From a virus: DNA of 39,829 nt. Of the stretch, positions 8,830 through 15,380 are shown in pieces. The stretch is from the IMG/VR virus record IMGVR_UViG_3300032296_001283, positions 1 to 39,829 of that record; one strand, written 5' to 3'. Position 1 is the first letter of the stretch. The number at the start of each line of letters is the position of its first letter. The notes beneath the pieces were generated by a model, which ran no database searches, was not told the DNA's origin, and saw only the letters and a list, made by a program, of their open reading frames with translations. The translations under genes were made by a program, and so were the position numbers.

Positions 8830-9148
8830 TTCCCGAGCCAAAGGCTGCCGTGGCGAACGAATGTGGCGTGATGTTCTCCGTGAGGAGGGCTTCACCGCCC
8901 GTCGAGGCCAACAGTATGCAGGCGGAACAGATTCCCCTGATGTCCTGTGCGAGGAGCTTAAGAACCTTCATATGGAAGTGAAGTTTGTCGATAAGCTCAA
9001 CTTGGAAAAGGCTTGCGAGCAGGCCCAGCGTGACGCTAAGAAGTCATGGATTGTTGCTCACAAGCGCAATCACGGTGACTGGAAGGTGACCATGAACGCT
9101 GCGACATTCTTTGCTCTTTTGCGAGAGGGCATGGAAGGCCTGAAATGA
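8819..9148 (+). CDS. PD-(D/E)XK nuclease, Holliday-junction-resolvase-like
   Basis: This 109-residue protein has Arg/Lys-rich residues 6-14, then GGTDSPDV with Asp41 and MEVKF with Glu53 and Lys55, forming the D...ExK catalytic arrangement of small archaeal-type (Hjc-like) resolvases and related phage nucleases. Conserved basic segments (RRGQQY, HKRN) would contact DNA. A likely job is resolving branched replication intermediates before packaging. It is translationally coupled on both sides: 11 nt overlap upstream, and ATGA at its stop. Confidence 0.75.
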   Translation: MPINSRAKGCRGERMWRDVLREEGFTARRGQQYAGGTDSPDVLCEELKNLHMEVKFVDKLNLEKACEQAQRDAKKSWIVAHKRNHGDWKVTMNAATFFALLREGMEGLK

Positions 9149-9231
9149 TTTGGCGCATGTTACGCAGGGAGATCCTGCGGAGGGCATTTGTGTGCCTAAG
9201 GAAACACGCCAGCCCACAAACCGATCTGTAG
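9145..9231 (+). CDS. Possible 28-aa peptide overlapping the nuclease stop
   Basis: An ATGA overlap opens a 28-codon frame (MIWRMLRREILRRAF...) that is strongly basic and amphipathic. A perfect hairpin, CGCAGG-GAGAT-CCTGCG, lies inside it at 9163-9179, so the stretch could equally be untranslated leader for the gene at 9317. Nothing else is recognised between 9232 and 9284. Confidence 0.2.
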   Translation: MIWRMLRREILRRAFVCLRKHASPQTDL

Positions 9232-9284
9232 GTTCCGACGACTCTGTAACTAGGTCGCTTGAAGAAATCGGAGAGCAGACAGGG

Positions 9285-9301
9285 GTGCGCCTGTAACGCA
9301 C
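9285..9301 (+). promoter_or_regulatory. Leader hairpin GTGCG/CGCAC (copy 1)
   Basis: GTGCG and CGCAC pair perfectly around a 7-nt loop, 15 nt before the ATG at 9317 and inside the shared context CAGGGGTGCG...AACGCACAAC. The same stem recurs before the next gene (9493-9512) with a different loop, so it is probably a leader regulatory or RNA-processing element. Confidence 0.45.
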
Positions 9302-9316
9302 AACTTATAAAAATAT

Positions 9317-9475
9317 ATGACAACAAAACAAATAACAGAAATTGTGCAGCGCAGAATTACATCACTCAACAAGCTGTTGAGCGAGAAGGAAATCACAGCT
9401 TCAGAATATGTTGAAATGGCTCACTGTGTGCTTGAATATTGGGTGAGCAAAATTCGCGACATTAAAAGCCGTTAA
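9317..9475 (+). CDS. Small helical protein, unknown (52 aa)
   Basis: The product MTTKQITEIVQRRITSLNKL... is a predicted two-helix protein with Leu/Ile heptads and a basic end (KIRDIKSR). I do not recognise the family. The start has no Shine-Dalgarno and follows an A/T-rich leader (TATAAAAATAT) and a GTGCG/CGCAC hairpin. It stands as its own unit between two copies of that hairpin. Confidence 0.55.
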   Translation: MTTKQITEIVQRRITSLNKLLSEKEITASEYVEMAHCVLEYWVSKIRDIKSR

Positions 9476-9492
9476 TTTACATGATGGCAGGG

Positions 9493-9512
9493 GTGCGGCT
9501 GCGGCAACGCAC
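9493..9512 (+). promoter_or_regulatory. Leader hairpin GTGCG/CGCAC (copy 2)
   Basis: Second copy of the stem at 9285-9301, here with a 10-nt loop, in the matching context CAGGGGTGCG...CAACGCACAAC, 21 nt before the ATG at 9534. The stem and flanks are conserved while the loops differ. Confidence 0.45.
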
Positions 9513-9533
9513 AACCAACAACAAACTAACAAC

Positions 9534-9845
9534 ATGACCAACAAACAAAGACACTTGGTAGAGATACCGGAAGAAGTACAAACAGCCCTCCTGCTTACCC
9601 GCCACACAGACGGGCGAATCGGCCTTGCGGTTCCCAAGGGAGACCCCAGCATGATGGAGGAGATTGCAATCATATACGGCATATTTGTGAGCTTGCTGCA
9701 AGGCGCAGAGCAGAACGGTGTATCTGAGATCGAATACATCAGGCAGGCAATGCGTAACACTTCACTCGAAGATATGCGCGATAGTTTCGTGAAGATGGCC
9801 ATGCTTGCGCAGATGATCAAAGAGGAGGACGAGTCCAATGATTAA
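9534..9845 (+). CDS. Unknown small acidic protein (103 aa)
   Basis: I do not recognise a family. The N-terminal part (RHLVEIPEEVQTALLLT) looks strand/helix, followed by a helical, acidic C-terminal half ending EEDESND. The leader is G-free (CACAACCAACAACAAACTAACAAC) with no Shine-Dalgarno. The stop overlaps the initiator-like gene by 8 nt, so translation is probably coupled and the product may work with replication initiation. Confidence 0.6.
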   Translation: MTNKQRHLVEIPEEVQTALLLTRHTDGRIGLAVPKGDPSMMEEIAIIYGIFVSLLQGAEQNGVSEIEYIRQAMRNTSLEDMRDSFVKMAMLAQMIKEEDESND

Positions 9846-10677
9846 GCTACGCATCACAACCGCAGGCGGCACCAAGATTGAACTCGATATTCCAATCGAC
9901 GATTCTAAGCCAGCTTCCACCGAGTCCGCTGTACCTTGTCAGCCAGCACAGGATACCCTTGTAGAAACGGCCACAGAATCGCAGGACGAGGTAGTCCGCA
10001 TGTTCGATGAGCCAAAGCCTGTGCAGTCTGTGCAGGATCTTGTCGAGGCCTATCAAGGGAAGCTCGCCCAGTGCGCGGACATTCTCGGTGATGACACGAT
10101 GAGTGCAGAGCAGGCGACTGAGGCGTTGGATAAGGCAATGAGGAAGTACAGCACTTCACCAACCTTTCCAAGCAACAAAGATCTTGAGCCTACCGGGAAG
10201 CGGTACACTTCCGTGGAAGCAATGGTTGAGGATACTTGCCCTGAAATCCTAGAGGCTTTCATGCAAAGCCTACAGCAGGGGGAAGGGGAAAAGGGGGAAG
10301 ATGGTAGGATAGGGGGTGTGGGGGAAAGGAAGGAAGATGGGGAAAAGGGGAAACCCGAGCAATCCGAAGCCTTCAACTTTGAGTTCCCCTGCAAAGGCGG
10401 CAAGTACACTCCTCCCGTCCAACTTGTCAAAAACCACATCGCAACCTACGGTGAGCAGTTCGTGATTGAAGAATATCGTGAAGCGCAAAACTGGCTTATC
10501 TTCACCCCGGCAAGACTCAAGACTGAGGGCGGCACAGGCAAGTATCTTTCTGGCTGGCTCAAGCGTTCACGCAAGTTCCGCGAGGAGGAGGCACGCAAGA
10601 TAGCCGCGCAACCAGTGCGTGTTCACCAGAAGGCAGATAATTTACTGAGCAATGCAAACACGCAAGAAGGCTGGTAG
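9838..10677 (+). CDS. Putative replication initiator / helicase loader
   Basis: This 279-residue protein directly precedes a DnaB-type helicase, the usual place for a phage initiator or loader. Residues 1-130 are acidic and helical. Residues ~145-170 are a low-complexity Gly/Glu/Lys linker. The C-terminal ~90 residues (GGKYTPPVQLVKNHIATYG..., WLIFTPARLKTEGGTGKYLSGWLKRSRK) form a compact helical domain resembling DNA-binding or loader C-termini in phage replisome-organiser proteins. The linker is encoded by a G-run purine tract, reminiscent of lambda, where the origin lies inside gene O. The 3' end overlaps the helicase start by 26 nt. Confidence 0.5.
   Translation: MIKLRITTAGGTKIELDIPIDDSKPASTESAVPCQPAQDTLVETATESQDEVVRMFDEPKPVQSVQDLVEAYQGKLAQCADILGDDTMSAEQATEALDKAMRKYSTSPTFPSNKDLEPTGKRYTSVEAMVEDTCPEILEAFMQSLQQGEGEKGEDGRIGGVGERKEDGEKGKPEQSEAFNFEFPCKGGKYTPPVQLVKNHIATYGEQFVIEEYREAQNWLIFTPARLKTEGGTGKYLSGWLKRSRKFREEEARKIAAQPVRVHQKADNLLSNANTQEGW
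10278..10350 (+). repeat. Purine tract with seven G4-5 runs
   Basis: Within 73 nt there are seven runs of four or five G (starting at 10278, 10285, 10293, 10312, 10320, 10339 and 10347) separated by purines with very few pyrimidines. It satisfies a G-quadruplex pattern several times over and encodes only a low-complexity linker. A candidate origin, unwinding or pausing element inside the initiator-like gene. Confidence 0.6.
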
Positions 10678-11368
10678 TCCGCCACCGGAGCTGGAGTTGT
10701 GCAAGGCTGAGGAAGCGGAGAAGGGATTAGTCAGTGTCATCCTCAACCACCCCGAAGATGCCCTGCTTAAGATCACGGAACTCGCGTTCAGCACAACAGA
10801 CATCTTTGATTTGCGCCTGCGTAAGATTGCAGAGGTAACCCTGCAACAGGCGGCACAGGGCAAGGCGACAGACATTCGCGTGATATACGAGCTGGCACGG
10901 CAGGACACTCATCTGGAATTTTATGAGTTGAGTGAGTTGTACACGGTTGCGCCATTACTGTCGCTCGCTCAAGAGTTTATCGATCTTACCCGCACTGCGG
11001 CAAAGAGGAGGGCGATGCAGATCGTCATCCATAACGCGCAGGGCGAGGTTAAGACTGGGAACCTTAATGACTTCCTGACTTCCCTTGTGGCTGTTAGTGA
11101 AGGGGTTAAGAACGAGATCAGCCCTCCGAGTATTCTGGACAAAAACGCAATGCTTGTTGAAGCGACCAATCGTTACGAGAAGGGCGATGACGCAAACATG
11201 CGGATACGGACGGGATTCCCTGAGATTGACAATATCACACCAATGCGCGAGACAGACTTGATCGTGTTTGGCGGAGAAACCAAAAGCGGAAAAACAACAA
11301 TCGTACTAAACATAATAGCAAACATCCTAACACATGAAGTTCATCAACTTGACACCACACAAAATTAA
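10652..11368 (+). CDS. Replicative DnaB-type helicase, N-terminal half (split gene)
   Basis: The 238 residues comprise a DnaB N-terminal helical domain (~15-110), a linker, and the start of the RecA-like ATPase: RIRTGFPEIDNITPM, then Walker A GETKSGKT at 208-215 and the following helix TIVLNIIANILTHE (216-229). The frame then runs into the start of the next gene and adds nine unrelated residues (VHQLDTTQN) before stopping. The rest of the ATPase domain is encoded 1.6 kb downstream (12939-13535). Joining the halves at Glu229 and Lys2 of the second restores 21 residues between GKT and SLEM, the number I count in E. coli DnaB and B. subtilis DnaC. The protein should unwind the fork if the halves assemble. 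Confidence 0.85.
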   Translation: MQTRKKAGSPPPELELCKAEEAEKGLVSVILNHPEDALLKITELAFSTTDIFDLRLRKIAEVTLQQAAQGKATDIRVIYELARQDTHLEFYELSELYTVAPLLSLAQEFIDLTRTAAKRRAMQIVIHNAQGEVKTGNLNDFLTSLVAVSEGVKNEISPPSILDKNAMLVEATNRYEKGDDANMRIRTGFPEIDNITPMRETDLIVFGGETKSGKTTIVLNIIANILTHEVHQLDTTQN

Positions 11369-11660
11369 CGTCACCGGATATGGTGACTTGGAGCCCTCTG
11401 GAATCGTCAGCCGCAGTCACGGCCACCTCATGCAGGTGGATGTAATCGACGGAGTACCGATCATGGTTGCAGAATTTGCTGGAGTTTCCAACCTGCCTGA
11501 GCCAAAACGAGGAGTGATTTACATCGTGCCAACGCACGTTCGTGAAGCACTGCCAGACCGAAGTGACTTAGCGTCACCAAGTAAACTGATCCGCAACAGT
11601 GTCGGGCACGTCATCGGGTGCGGAGCATTGCAAGTCAACAAATCCTACAAAGTAAAATGA
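11334..11660 (+). CDS. Conserved phage protein of the MKFINLTPH type
   Basis: This 108-residue protein opens MKFINLTPHKINV, has a central VDGVPI-like strand region, and ends with YIVPTHVREALPDRSDLASP and GHVIGCGAL. That layout is recurrent in small proteins of actinobacterial and other phages, with no known function. It is the first gene of the cassette lying within the helicase, and its ATG sits in the helicase frame's overrun. It ends in an ATGA overlap with the nuclease gene. Confidence 0.75.
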   Translation: MKFINLTPHKINVTGYGDLEPSGIVSRSHGHLMQVDVIDGVPIMVAEFAGVSNLPEPKRGVIYIVPTHVREALPDRSDLASPSKLIRNSVGHVIGCGALQVNKSYKVK

Positions 11661-12439
11661 AACGAGAACTAATTCAAAATCTAGAGATGGCCGAGTACAG
11701 AAAGCTGCCCGGTTTGTCCAAGCATCAGCTCGATGCCTTTGGCGTGTGTCCCAAGTACTACCAGTGGCGTGGAGGACAGGAGTTCAAGCCAACCCGCGAG
11801 ATGGAGATTGGCACCTGCATTCACTCACTCCTGCTGGAGGGGCGCGTGGATTATGTGCAGGCACCGGAGATCAACCGCCGAACCAACGCTGGCAAGGCTG
11901 AATGGGAGGCTTTCTGCTACGACAATCAAGGTAAGTTCGTCATGAACGCTGAGGAGGTTGCGCGTATCGAGGGTGCGACTGAAGCTGCCCAGCCGCTCAT
12001 AAACATGATCACCGCAAAGAAGATCATCGAGGGCTCGATGTTCTGGGAGCGCGGCGGGTTGCAGTGCAAGGGCAGGCCGGATCTCATCACCGAAATCAAG
12101 GGAAAAGCAGCAATCGTTGACCTAAAGACCACTAGCGACATCCTGCGGTTTGACTCCAAGTTTTTTGGCCTGAAGTATGACAGGCAGGCGGCGTGGTACG
12201 CTTACGGTCTCAAACAGATTCAAGGCTTGGATGATGTGGACTTCTACTTCTTGGTTGTGGACACCGAGGAGCCACACCTTGCACAGTGGGTTAAACCAGA
12301 CGAGGCAGTACTGCAAAACGCAAACCTCAAGCTCGACGAGCTGGTCGCGAATCTCAAGCACTGTCAGGAACTGGACGCTTGGCCGGGGTTGCCGATCATG
12401 AAAACCATCACACTCAAGTCATGGCAGGTTGGATCATAA
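11657..12439 (+). CDS. PD-(D/E)XK nuclease, exonuclease VIII/DUF3799-like
   Basis: The 260-residue product opens with LSKHQLDAFGVCPKYYQW, a RecB/Cas4/RecE-type N-terminal signature, followed by MEIGTCIHSLLLE. The catalytic set is GRPD (Asp142), VDLK (Asp155, Lys157) and QAAWY (Gln177, Tyr181), matching the D...DxK...QxxxY order of RecE-like nucleases. It probably processes dsDNA ends for recombination, perhaps with a host or phage annealing protein that I do not see here. The ATG at 11657 overlaps the previous stop. It lies inside the split helicase. Confidence 0.85.
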   Translation: MKRELIQNLEMAEYRKLPGLSKHQLDAFGVCPKYYQWRGGQEFKPTREMEIGTCIHSLLLEGRVDYVQAPEINRRTNAGKAEWEAFCYDNQGKFVMNAEEVARIEGATEAAQPLINMITAKKIIEGSMFWERGGLQCKGRPDLITEIKGKAAIVDLKTTSDILRFDSKFFGLKYDRQAAWYAYGLKQIQGLDDVDFYFLVVDTEEPHLAQWVKPDEAVLQNANLKLDELVANLKHCQELDAWPGLPIMKTITLKSWQVGS

Positions 12440-12663
12440 CTCGAAAGACAACGGTGATTGGCGACATCAACCTGCCAAGGCCGAAGATCGTGCAGGACGT
12501 TGTGTTCAGGGGCGAGCGTGAAGCAGCCGAGCGTCACCTGCAAACCATCGTGAACCTGCCGCAGAATCAATCAACAGACATAATAAGCTGTGAAATCAAA
12601 CTACAAAAAGATGAAGGACAAAAAACAGGAACATCAGCAAGGCCCGGCAACGGGAAAAGGTAA
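12421..12663 (+). CDS. Unknown small protein (80 aa) in the cassette
   Basis: MAGWIITRKTTVIGDINLPR... is a short beta-like N-terminal region followed by a Lys/Gln-rich disordered tail. No family is recognised. The ATG at 12421 lies 19 nt inside the nuclease gene and the 3' end overlaps the next gene, consistent with a tightly packed operon. Confidence 0.5.
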   Translation: MAGWIITRKTTVIGDINLPRPKIVQDVVFRGEREAAERHLQTIVNLPQNQSTDIISCEIKLQKDEGQKTGTSARPGNGKR

Positions 12664-12994
12664 GGCGAAGAAGAAGCATTTGAGGCGCATCAAGCCTTGG
12701 AACCTATACTTCATGTGGAAGGATACGCAAAGCGGGGGTATTTCAGATGGAGAAGATAAAGCTCTTTTGTCAACGCCAATCGAGCTTCCGAAGGATTACT
12801 ACCAAAAGGCATTGGAGGAGTATGCGTCAGTATATCGTCGCCCAAAAGATCCAAAGGATGAAGTCATCAAAGGCTTGCAGGATCACATCCGCGACATGAA
12901 GCAGACAATCGCAAACTTGGAAAATAAACTATATACATATGAAAAAAGGAGTAATGATAGTCAGTCTGGAGATGTCAGCCCAGCAGATCATTGA
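12611..12994 (+). CDS. Unknown basic/coiled-coil protein running into the helicase
   Basis: The product (127 residues from ATG 12611; a GTG at 12590 would add seven) has a Lys-rich N-terminus, a middle region (RRIKPWNLYFMWKDT) and a C-terminal coiled coil (IKGLQDHIRDMKQTIANLENKL). Its last ~18 residues (from about EKRSNDSQ) are encoded out of frame by the start of the helicase C-terminal gene, so its original C-terminus seems to have been replaced at the junction. No function is recognised. Confidence 0.5.
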   Translation: MKDKKQEHQQGPATGKGKAKKKHLRRIKPWNLYFMWKDTQSGGISDGEDKALLSTPIELPKDYYQKALEEYASVYRRPKDPKDEVIKGLQDHIRDMKQTIANLENKLYTYEKRSNDSQSGDVSPADH

Positions 12995-13535
12995 TCGGCT
13001 TGTTTCGAACATCGGCGGCGTGCCGCTCAGGGCATTGGCAGAAGGCGTGAAGAGCGAGGCTGAGATGCGCGGCGTGTTCAAGGCAATGAACGTGCTGACC
13101 AAGGCCCCGCTTGTGATCCGCGATGATCTGCATGATATTGCGTCCATTGTGGCTGCGGCCCGAGCGATGGCAAAATCGCCAGAGGGCCTGAAGGTTTTGT
13201 TTGTGGATTACATACAGCTAGTCAGGTGTGATTTGACCACGCACAAGGACATCACGCGAGAGCGCGAGGTTGCCGAGGTTAGCCGCAGGCTGCGTCTACT
13301 TGGGCTGGAATTGGGTTGTGTGGTCTTTGCGATTACGCAGCTTAACGAGCAGGGCAGGGCGCGGGAGAGTCGGGCCATCGGTCAGGACGCAACAGCAGTC
13401 ATTATCGTCAAGCTCACTGAAGATCCAGCGGAGCGCGAGATTAGCATTCCGATTCAACGCTCAGGGCCGTGTGGTGTGAGTACGAAACTTGGATTCATGG
13501 GCAGGCTTGCAAGATTCTTTTCCCTTACAAAATGA
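12939..13535 (+). CDS. Replicative DnaB-type helicase, C-terminal half (split gene)
   Basis: The 198 residues begin at the strand after Walker A: VMIVSLEMSAQQ (motif H1a, SLEM at 9-12). They continue through Walker B VLFVDYIQLV (86-95), H3 CVVFAITQLN (127-136), IGQDATAVIIV (147-157), and a terminal region RSGPCGVSTKLGFMG like the H4 stretch. There is no Walker A here; it is on the other half (10652-11368). I use ATG 12939. GGAG lies just before a second in-frame ATG at 12954, too close for good initiation. All motifs look intact, implying selection to keep the split protein working. The ATGA overlap leads into the next gene. Confidence 0.85.
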   Translation: MKKGVMIVSLEMSAQQIIDRLVSNIGGVPLRALAEGVKSEAEMRGVFKAMNVLTKAPLVIRDDLHDIASIVAAARAMAKSPEGLKVLFVDYIQLVRCDLTTHKDITREREVAEVSRRLRLLGLELGCVVFAITQLNEQGRARESRAIGQDATAVIIVKLTEDPAEREISIPIQRSGPCGVSTKLGFMGRLARFFSLTK

Positions 13536-13897
13536 GCGCACAAGTCATCGACAGCCTGATGGAGCAAATAAAAACCTTGCGACTGCAACAGCAGATCGCT
13601 ATTGGTGAAAGTGTCAGTCAACTAACAAACGATATAAAACAAATGGAACTACAACTACAACAGTATATTGACGCGCACAACAGGCAGGCGCAGGTCATCA
13701 GCGAACTGAAGCAGGAGATCATGCTTCACAGGCACCTAACCGAACGCTCGATAGAAGCGATTCAGCAACTTATGGCGCGACTGCGCGGACGCACACCGGA
13801 TGATCTGGATTCATTCCCCGGCGACAGGGCGGCACTGCTGGATGCGGATCTTGTGCTGGCGGAGGCATACAGACTTAAGGCAAGTATTGCACACTAG
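13532..13897 (+). CDS. Coiled-coil protein, unknown (121 aa)
   Basis: MSAQVIDSLMEQIKTLRLQQ... is almost wholly Gln/Leu-rich predicted coiled coil to about residue 80, then a charged tail. It is translationally coupled (ATGA) to the helicase C-terminal half and might bridge or stabilise helicase parts, but only position supports that. Confidence 0.6.
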   Translation: MSAQVIDSLMEQIKTLRLQQQIAIGESVSQLTNDIKQMELQLQQYIDAHNRQAQVISELKQEIMLHRHLTERSIEAIQQLMARLRGRTPDDLDSFPGDRAALLDADLVLAEAYRLKASIAH

Positions 13898-13910
13898 AAA
13901 GGAGGGTAAC

Positions 13911-14093
13911 ATGAGAATGATTGGAATTGGAGCAAACGATAGCGATCCACGATACGACGAGCCTGAGTATTGGTGCGACAAGTGCGTAGATGAGCTGATG
14001 GAGCAGGATCTTTTCAATGAATGGTTCTGCCCTGCATGCGAGAAGAAGGAGCGCGAAGAGCGCGAGAAGGCCAAGAAGGGAGGCAAGAAGTGA
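13911..14093 (+). CDS. Small zinc-ribbon protein (60 aa)
   Basis: Two CxxC pairs (WCDKC and FCPAC) about 20 residues apart form a zinc-ribbon candidate, followed by a Lys/Glu tail ending KKGGKK. A strong Shine-Dalgarno, AAAGGAGGG, lies 5 nt before the ATG, unlike genes upstream. The next gene's ribosome-binding site is embedded in this C-terminal tail. DNA or protein binding is likely but the target is unknown. Confidence 0.7.
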   Translation: MRMIGIGANDSDPRYDEPEYWCDKCVDELMEQDLFNEWFCPACEKKEREEREKAKKGGKK

Positions 14094-14329
14094 TACCAGA
14101 TTACATCATTGAACAGATGGAGAGTGACTGGGAAAAGGCTTCAGCTCGCACGGAGAACTTCATGCAGGAGATTGAGCGTGCCCCTTTTTCTGAAAGCATC
14201 AAAACGAAAATGATCATGGCATTGGAACTTACCATTGAGCTACTGGCAGAGAACGAGAAGTTGCGGCGCGAGATAAAGCATGGCCCATGCGTTCCGATTG
14301 GGAAGCTAATGAAGGGAGGGAAGAAATGA
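14090..14329 (+). CDS. Unknown helical protein (79 aa), GTG start
   Basis: A GTG overlapping the previous stop (GTGA), with GGGAGG placed seven bases before it, is the best start. The product is helical, acidic then basic, and ends LMKGGKK, the same KGGKK end as its neighbour because both tails encode the next gene's ribosome-binding site. No family recognised. Confidence 0.6.
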   Translation: MIPDYIIEQMESDWEKASARTENFMQEIERAPFSESIKTKMIMALELTIELLAENEKLRREIKHGPCVPIGKLMKGGKK

Positions 14330-14604
14330 CCGACGAACAAATTAACGCAGCAATCACAGAGGCTATTGACGCTGACCCGCACTGGAAATGCGCCAAAAAC
14401 TACTGCCGCGACCTAAACGCGATGCATGAGGCGGAGGAGGCTATAGCTGACAAAGGAGTAAATGCTTGGTGGATTTATTGCGGCAATATTGTGAGATCAA
14501 TGCCTGCTATTTTTGGAAATGAAACCGCTGTTATGGCTTCCGCCCGCCAACGCGCAGAGGCGTTTCTGCGGACGCTTGGCAAATGGGAGGAGGCAACCAA
14601 ATGA
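14326..14604 (+). CDS. Conserved small phage protein (92 aa)
   Basis: MTDEQINAAITEAIDADPHW... CRDLNAMHEAEEAI ... ARQRAEAFLRTLGKWEEA. The ending RAEAFLRTLGKWEE and the central DLNAMHE are recurrent in small accessory proteins of many phages, with unknown function. A strong Shine-Dalgarno (GGGAGGG) precedes the ATG, which overlaps the previous stop. Confidence 0.75.
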   Translation: MTDEQINAAITEAIDADPHWKCAKNYCRDLNAMHEAEEAIADKGVNAWWIYCGNIVRSMPAIFGNETAVMASARQRAEAFLRTLGKWEEATK

Positions 14605-14837
14605 AAGTGCGAGTCTGCACATATGATAGCCCAAGAATGCGTAGAGAATGCTGGCAAAATAGGAAGTTGATTTATGCAATTGATTGCAGCCTTTTGTATG
14701 CAAAAGGGTTTAGTGGCCCAATTTTTTTTGGAGCAAACATTGGCGAATGGGAAACTGGACAAATCGTTGGAGATCCAGAAGCAATGAATAAATGCGACCA
14801 ATCTGGTGACGCTACCGAAATGGAGGCGCAGAAGTGA
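14601..14837 (+). CDS. Unknown small protein (78 aa)
   Basis: MKVRVCTYDSPRMRRECW... mixes beta-like and loop segments with four Cys and an acidic C-terminus. No family is recognised. GGGAGGAGG lies 8 nt before the ATG; both ends overlap the neighbours by 4 nt. Confidence 0.55.
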   Translation: MKVRVCTYDSPRMRRECWQNRKLIYAIDCSLLYAKGFSGPIFFGANIGEWETGQIVGDPEAMNKCDQSGDATEMEAQK

Positions 14838-15058
14838 TCCGAGATACACTTATAGACCTGCGTCTTTTGTGGGGTGACCCCGAGTATAAACAGGCTGGCA
14901 TGTCAAAGGTGCGCCCAACGTTAAAGGCGGCAATCGACGCCATTGAGTACCTGCAATGCATAGTAAACTCACAGACGCAAGACATCCACGACCTGCAAAT
15001 GCAGACCAGCGCACAGGCTGCGATCATCGAGCGGCTGAAGAAGGAGGTGCAGAAGTGA
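14834..15058 (+). CDS. Unknown helical protein (74 aa), GTG start
   Basis: The product (M/V)IRDTLIDLRLLWGDPEYKQ... is helical with a C-terminal coiled coil ending RLKKEVQK. The GTG overlaps the previous stop and is preceded by GGAGG. Its 3' end contains the AAGGAGG site for the next gene. Confidence 0.55.
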   Translation: MIRDTLIDLRLLWGDPEYKQAGMSKVRPTLKAAIDAIEYLQCIVNSQTQDIHDLQMQTSAQAAIIERLKKEVQK

Positions 15059-15177
15059 GTAAGGCCATCTTGATTATCGTGCTGCTTGTGATGTGCTACC
15101 TCGGAGCCAGATGGAAGGCCGCTTGGATCCGGTCAATTACATGCCAATGTCAGTGCCAGAAGGAGGTGCAGAAATGA
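15055..15177 (+). CDS. Tiny membrane protein (40 aa)
   Basis: MSKAILIIVLLVMCYLGARW gives a single N-terminal transmembrane helix (~4-17). A basic segment and a CQCQCQ stretch follow, ending QKEVQK. The GTG at 15055 is preceded by AAGGAGG with ideal spacing and overlaps the previous stop. The predicted topology is one-pass. Function unknown; an inner-membrane host-interaction peptide is plausible. Confidence 0.5.
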   Translation: MSKAILIIVLLVMCYLGARWKAAWIRSITCQCQCQKEVQK

Positions 15178-15380
15178 GCGATGAACCAATTGACGACATG
15201 GCAAGTCAACTTGCAGAGGCAAAGAAAAAGATCGAGCGCATGAAGCCAATGCTGTTGAAAGCTGCCAGCTTTATCGATGGATGGAATACGTACTATAAAA
15301 TTTATTCTACGGAACAATATGTGTCGTATTACCATGATATACTTAAGTTTACAGATCAATTAAGAGAGGAGGCTCAGTAA
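15174..15380 (+). CDS. Unknown helical protein (68 aa)
   Basis: MSDEPIDDMASQLAEAKKKI... is an acidic start followed by a coiled coil and a Tyr-rich helical end. AAGGAGG precedes the ATG by 7 nt, within a 21-nt stretch that is nearly identical to the junction 119 nt upstream. The stop overlaps the next ATG (TAATG). Confidence 0.55.
   Translation: MSDEPIDDMASQLAEAKKKIERMKPMLLKAASFIDGWNTYYKIYSTEQYVSYYHDILKFTDQLREEAQ

Noticed and set aside
11339-12941. Group I intron or intein interrupting the helicase
   Set aside because: The interval is almost entirely coding with no room for an intron core, and there is no Cys/Ser/Thr or Asn-based intein splice signature at the junctions.
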